Assembly (NCBI GenBank): GCA_021613535.1
Contig: CP075493.1
Coordinates: 7,564,001 to 7,628,000 of the forward strand
Reading direction: 5' to 3'
From: Adineta vaga
Taxonomy: Eukaryota; Rotifera
DNA length: 64,000 nt
A program made the position numbers and the translations under genes. The notes below the pieces were generated by a model. That model was not told where the DNA came from and ran no database searches. It saw only the letters and a list, made by a program, of their open reading frames with translations. Below, piece after piece: positions 59,537 through 64,000 of this stretch (position 1 is the stretch's first letter; each line of letters starts with the position of its first letter).

Positions 59537-61257
59537 TTATTCTTCTGATTTCATAGTAATATGTTCAATCGCTGAAGCGAGCACATTTAAAACGATATCG
59601 GTTGCTTTTTGTTGCAGTTGTTCGACTAAAATTGGATCATGATCATCATAATCATCCTCAGCATCATCACGTTCGTCAACATCATTGATCACTTCAGGTG
59701 AGACGTGATATTGTTGCTCCTGTTGTTGCGAATGGTGATGATGGGATTGAGGAGGAGGAAGAGGAGGATGGTGATGATAGTGTCGATCAGAATCCTGAGT
59801 AGTTATTAATTCATATTCATCATCATTTTGTTTATGTGATGGGGTTATATTTGATGGATTGTTTTCATTGACCAACGAAAACGATATTTTATTAGCAACA
59901 TAGGACACACTACTTTGTTGAGCTGGTGACTGTTGTTGTTGTTGCTGCTGCTGTTGTTGATGTTGAGACTGACGACGATGTCGATTGCTACGATGAGTTG
60001 ATGATGATGACATAGCTCGATCAAGAGAACGTCGACCTTTAGGAAACGAAGAAAAAGATTTATTTCAAATAGAATCATATCGTAGACAAACTTCGTTTTT
60101 TCTCTGGCATTTGAATTCCCACATCAACATATCGAGCAGGATCTAACAAAACGAATAAAATCGGAATTGAAATTTTCTTCCACAATAATATTACCTTTAA
60201 TTTTCGGTAATTTATGTCGTCTTCCATACATCACTGGATTCATATTTGTTTGCCGGCTTGATCTTCCCTCGTATCTATTTGTAAGTGCATCTAAATCTTC
60301 TTGTTTTCCATCCTCATTCGAATCATAACCTGTATCTTTTCGTACGACTTCACCAGTAGTACTTGAACGTCTTTGAACTTGAAGAATTTCACGAAATTTT
60401 TTAAAATGTGATGGTTTGATATCGACTTGTTCAGGATTATTTCGATTCACAAATGTTCCATATTTATGTAAAATTTTTGAATCAACTGTATCAAAACGAT
60501 TATAACGAGCACCAGTCAAAAAATAATGACTATTATAGCCATCAGATGTTTGAAAATCGAACTTTTTTACTGTGCGATGTAATTTTTGTTGTTGTTGTTC
60601 AAGACAACGTTTGTAACGTTGTTTTTCAATCGTAGTTAAATTTGGTTCATATACACGATTTAAATGTTCAAAATTTGGATTCATTTTAATGTAACGATTG
60701 AGTATACTACATAAACAAGAAACAAAAAAAGCAAAATGTTTGGTATAGAAATGTTATAAATAACTATCAAATTTGAACACTGTTGAACTATTCCTTTTGC
60801 TGATAACAAAAATACATACTCAGTACGTCGTGGTAATCGAGAAAGTTCACTTTCGTAAAGATTATCATTACGATGTTTTAATTCAGTATCAGATAAGTAT
60901 TGAAGGAGAGCATTCGTATGAACTGGTTGCTTTTCTTGATGCTTATAGTATGTTTCATAATTATAATGCGGTGTAGGTGTTGTAGTATGACGTTCATCTT
61001 TAGTATTATATGCCTGTGTAGAACGACCCTAGAAAGACATGTTGAACTTGAAAACTTTTTTCGATGTCTCAACTTTTTACCTGATGTATAGCTGCCATAT
61101 TTTTAGATTCTTTCTGAAAATTTTCTTTTTTTTCTTCTTCTTCTTTGTTTTTCTAAGTTAAATAATATAAAACTATATTTGTCTATAGAATTCTTCCATC
61201 TCTATTGTTAGTAGTCTCGGTAACAGCCTCCTTGTGATTTTTATTCAATTCTGACAT
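59537..61257 (-). CDS. Disordered Gln/His-rich protein, unknown
   Basis: Minus-strand exons join in frame. An optional first exon (61257: MSELNKNHKEA) is followed by KNKEEEEKKENFQKESKNMA, then GRSTQAYNTKDERHTTTPTP, YLSDTELKHRNDNLYESELS and MNPNFEHLNRVYEPNLTTIE. Further exons give TRYNR-like GARYNRFDTVDSKILHKYGT, MYGRRHKLPKIK, DPARYVDVGIQMPEKKRS and the last exon with a polyglutamine run (about 59935-59970), His/Pro clusters and a C-terminal helix VEQLQQKATDIVLNVLASAI. The first exon uses a weak donor (GTTACC); if wrong, the start is ATG 61098. I do not recognise the family. The repeated Gln codons may be length-variable. Confidence 0.6.
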
Positions 61258-61479
61258 TTTCTGATCATTTCTTCATCGTTCTGTATTTAATACCCAATCT
61301 GTTATAAAACAAACGCACACACTTTTTAAACAAAAGAAAAAAAATAAGATAAATGAATCAATTAAAAGAAAAATAATAGACATATATTTTTTTCTCGAAT
61401 GAATCTATTTTGAATTCTTCCCAAGTAATAACATTGACGTCGAAAGTAATAGTGTTTTTTTTGTTGTTATTTTCTTGAT

Positions 61480-62919
61480 TTACAAATGTCGACGTCGTTT
61501 ACCACCATCAAGTAAATCACATCCATTCATTTCCTTGAAAAGAAATCGAAAAGTAAATAGCAAAATCAGAATTTCATTCGATTAAAACTATTTACAAAAC
61601 ATCGCGATTTGATATTATTCGTATTATTATTATTGGATATTGAATAAAATGTTGTTTCATCATCACTATCACTATCATCATCATCATCATCATCATCATC
61701 ATCTTCGTTGTCGTCGTTCTCATCATGATTGTCTGATAGTCGCGTTCGAAAGAATAAATCAGGTTCACTGTCCGATTCATCTGATGAAGTCTATATATAT
61801 GTGCAACAGAATGAGAGATATATGAATGTAGAATGTGAAATTCATACTTCACTTCGTTGACGCTTAAATGAACCGAGAAAAGGAAATCGATTAAATGAAC
61901 TAGAGACTATTTGAGATCTTTGATCAGATGATTCATTAAGATTATTTGTTGTTACATGATTTAAATTATTATCAATCTCTAAATGATATAAATATACGGA
62001 AAATGATTTATTTAATAGAATGCAAAGAAGAAGATATTACCTGCACTTTCAGTGATTGGTTGTAGTGGTGGTGATGATGACGATGATGATGCGTTTACAC
62101 GACGTTGTTGTTGAGCTTCTTGTAAAACTCGGAGAATATTTCTTTCATCAGCATCATCATCTTCTTCCTCATCTTCCTCATCATCATCCTCATCATTATT
62201 ATTATCATCATCGTCATCATCGGACTCTGATGATGATGATGATGATGATGTTGTTGAAGATTCGCTACTATTTTCACTACTGCTATCACTACTATTACTA
62301 CTGCTGCTATTGCCATTGTTGCTACTGAGGGGTAAAAATAAAGGAGAAGATTCTCTCGGTATATTCAATGGTTGAATTGTTGGTATTGATGATGAACTTG
62401 CAGCCGTAAGTGAAGTAGCTGAGTTGGAATTTTCACTCCATATATTGGATGATGACGATATAGATGATGCTGATAAAAATGATGGACGTTGTTTATGTTT
62501 AATTAAATATTGTGCTAAACGCCAATCATTTTCCGCTATAATGAAAATGTCTTAAATTTGATAAAAAAACGTCAATATCTGAATGGTATTTACATGATAA
62601 CATTGCTCCGAACAGTTCATTAACTGTCGCCGGTAGAGTATTTTCAGGTGGTAGAAGACTTTTTAATAATTGTAATGCATGTTTAACTGTTCGTGGCTTC
62701 ATATTAGCACGTAAAACAACATCAGCTATTTCACGTACGGCTTGTTTTCGTGTAATTTTTGATTCAGCATACAAGAGAACATCAGTAATATTCTATATGA
62801 ATTTAAAACAATCAGTTCGGAATAGTTTATTTTAATGATATACATACATGATTACTATCATTAGTTGAACTATCGCTATTACTGTCTATTTGTGATGATG
62901 GAATCATATCCAAAGACAT
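61480..62919 (-). CDS. Acidic Ser/Asp-rich protein, unknown
   Basis: Exons on the minus strand: MSLDMIPSSQIDSNSDSS, then ITDVLLYAESKITRKQAVRE and ALQLLKSLLPPENTLPATVN (a helical region of about 65 residues), ENDWRLAQYLIKHKQRP, long Ser-rich and Asp/Glu-rich runs (62120-62330), SSFNRFPFLGSFKRQRS, a second Asp run (about 61672-61706), and the end CDLLDGGKRRRHL TAA at 61480. All splices keep frame. The basic C-terminus could be a nuclear signal. The helical LLPPENTLP region vaguely recalls a motif seen in transposon-derived proteins; I would not assign a family. Confidence 0.6.
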
Positions 62920-63304
62920 ATTGTCAATGACTGCAGAATGGTTTGTTTTTCGATATCAAATATCTACAATATTCTATAAAAAGAAAACAATTGTTTTTGT
63001 CCATGTTATTTTAGAGTTTAAAGTTCTCGGATGTTTTTCTTATAAATATTATCCTATGATCGTCCAATTCAAAATGGCACGATGATACTAAATTATACAA
63101 CTAGAAATAAAAAGAAGACTAAGAATTAAAGCATAAACATATCGAGAATTTCCTCTCATTTCTTTTCTTTTCTTTAATGTCAAAGACAACTGACAGCACA
63201 AACATATAGGAACAAAACAATAAACGTCATGAGAAGAATGGTGTTCATAAAAAAAAGAGAAATAAAGAAAATGATACAGTAGCAAGTTACAGAAAAAGAA
63301 AGAC
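62920..63304. other. Intergenic spacer
   Basis: About 385 bp between two minus-strand genes. Nothing recognised. Confidence 0.5.
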
Positions 63305-64000
63305 TCATTTTTCGATTTCATCGTCGTTACTATTCATGTTTATATTTGCAGAAGTTTTATCGGTTAAGAATGGATTTTCATAAGCAGTACTTTTCGCTGG
63401 TGGTGGTGCTAATGTAATATCATCAGAAGCATTCCTAGAATTAGTAATAAACATATTAATCGAATGAAATATTCTACGAAAAATTTCTCTTACCATTTGT
63501 TGTTGACCCATTTATAATTACGAGCAGATGGATACGGAACACGAGGATGTGAATACATACAATTTGGTCGCATACATTGTACACCGAATTTACAGATCTA
63601 GTAGAAATGAAATATGTGTATCAAGATTAACTTAGGGAGAACTCTAATGGAAATTCAATTGACTTTATCTGTCTAATATGAAACTATGTTGTTCTTACAA
63701 ACAAACATATATACACGCAAAGTTAATCACGTTTGTTTCTTATCTATTAAAACCGCAAGTAGTCATTTGCAGACAGTTTCACATAAATATTTGATACTTA
63801 CCGTTGAACTTTCTGGTCGATTTGTATTTGATGATCGACCAGTTGCTGTTGCACCATTATTATTATTATTATTATTTGTTGATGATGGTGATGATGCTGG
63901 AGTTGATGATGCATGTAAATAGGGACAATCCGGTCTTGCACAGACATTACCAAACCGACATGGCGGATGTATATATAAACATTCAGCACCATAAACACAA
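63305..64000 (-). CDS. ZC3H14/Nab2-like poly(A)-binding zinc-finger protein, C-terminal part
   Basis: Cut by the window edge at its 5' side. Visible CCCH fingers: CVYGAECLYIH (C-x5-C...C-x3-H tail), CRFGNVCARPDCPYLH, and after a ~225-bp intron CKFGVQCMRPNCMYSH, followed by a segment ending NYKWVNN-K. The tight HPPC linker between fingers and the C-x5-C-x4-C-x3-H spacing are those of ZC3H14/Nab2, which bind polyadenosine RNA and limit poly(A) length. An Asn7 run and a Ser/Thr/Pro linker separate the fingers. The last exon encodes an acidic tail ending DDEIEK, TGA 63305-63307. Confidence 0.83.

Noticed and set aside
1-64000. tRNA, rRNA, CRISPR, spliced-leader RNA genes or prokaryotic features
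   Set aside because: I looked for B-box-like GGTTCGAATCC, the bdelloid spliced-leader word and direct-repeat arrays, and saw none that were convincing.

Overview
The window is AT-rich animal nuclear DNA with very compact genes. Introns are mostly 50-60 bp GT-AG, intergenic gaps are usually under 1 kb, and many small families look like rotifer genes. I infer a bdelloid rotifer or close relative from the intron size, an EB/EGF-like cysteine-rich membrane protein, SWIM-finger transposon debris and a near-identical tract between tandem paralogues. The species cannot be named from sequence alone. Almost all genes are split, so the coordinates given span from start codon to stop codon and include introns.

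Layout. 0.16-6.3 kb: four tandem SERHL-like alpha/beta hydrolases; copies 1 and 3 share a ~398-bp tract with one mismatch, intron included. 6.7-9.6 kb: Bicaudal-D dynein adaptor. 11.2-12.1 kb: SPSB3-like SPRY/SOCS-box protein. 12.9-15.7 kb: cysteine-rich type II membrane protein. 16.3-22.2 kb: ATRX/XNP chromatin remodeller. 23.0-24.3 kb: DUF6492 glycosyltransferase-like protein. 24.4-26.8 kb: two minus-strand alpha-carbonic anhydrases. 27.6-28.7 kb: archaemetzincin. 30.06-30.84 kb: a non-autonomous transposon whose ends are inverted arrays of a ~20-bp repeat around a SWIM-finger remnant. 31.17-31.73 kb: selenoprotein W with an in-frame UGA and a SECIS. 33.8-36.2 kb: transketolase. 36.7-44.6 kb: RING protein, two membrane proteins, a proline-rich protein, CFAP298, ATP23 and a glutathione peroxidase. 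45.6-47.4 kb: Axin. 48.3-49.9 kb: an unknown gene. 50.6 kb: SH3BGRL-like. 52.3-54.5 kb: SLC1 (EAAT) transporter. 54.6-59.5 kb: the largest gene-free stretch, which holds a microRNA cluster. 59.5-64 kb: two disordered unknown proteins and the 3' end of a ZC3H14/Nab2-like gene.

The most interesting content lies outside the long ORFs. On the minus strand at 57.75-58.21 kb are four stem-loops in a row. Three carry the UCACCGGG seed of the miR-35/36 family and one carries the UGACUAGA seed of miR-279, all on the 3' arm. Selenoprotein W is invisible to normal ORF finding because its Cys-Gly-Ala-Sec motif uses UGA, but a good SECIS candidate lies 130 bp past the stop.

The genes are not an operon or single pathway. 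Most are ordinary single-copy animal genes: Wnt control (Axin), cilia (CFAP298), mitochondrial ATP synthase assembly (ATP23), pentose phosphate pathway (transketolase), chromatin (ATRX), and redox functions (SelW, GPx, SH3BGRL). They are mixed with locally duplicated families.
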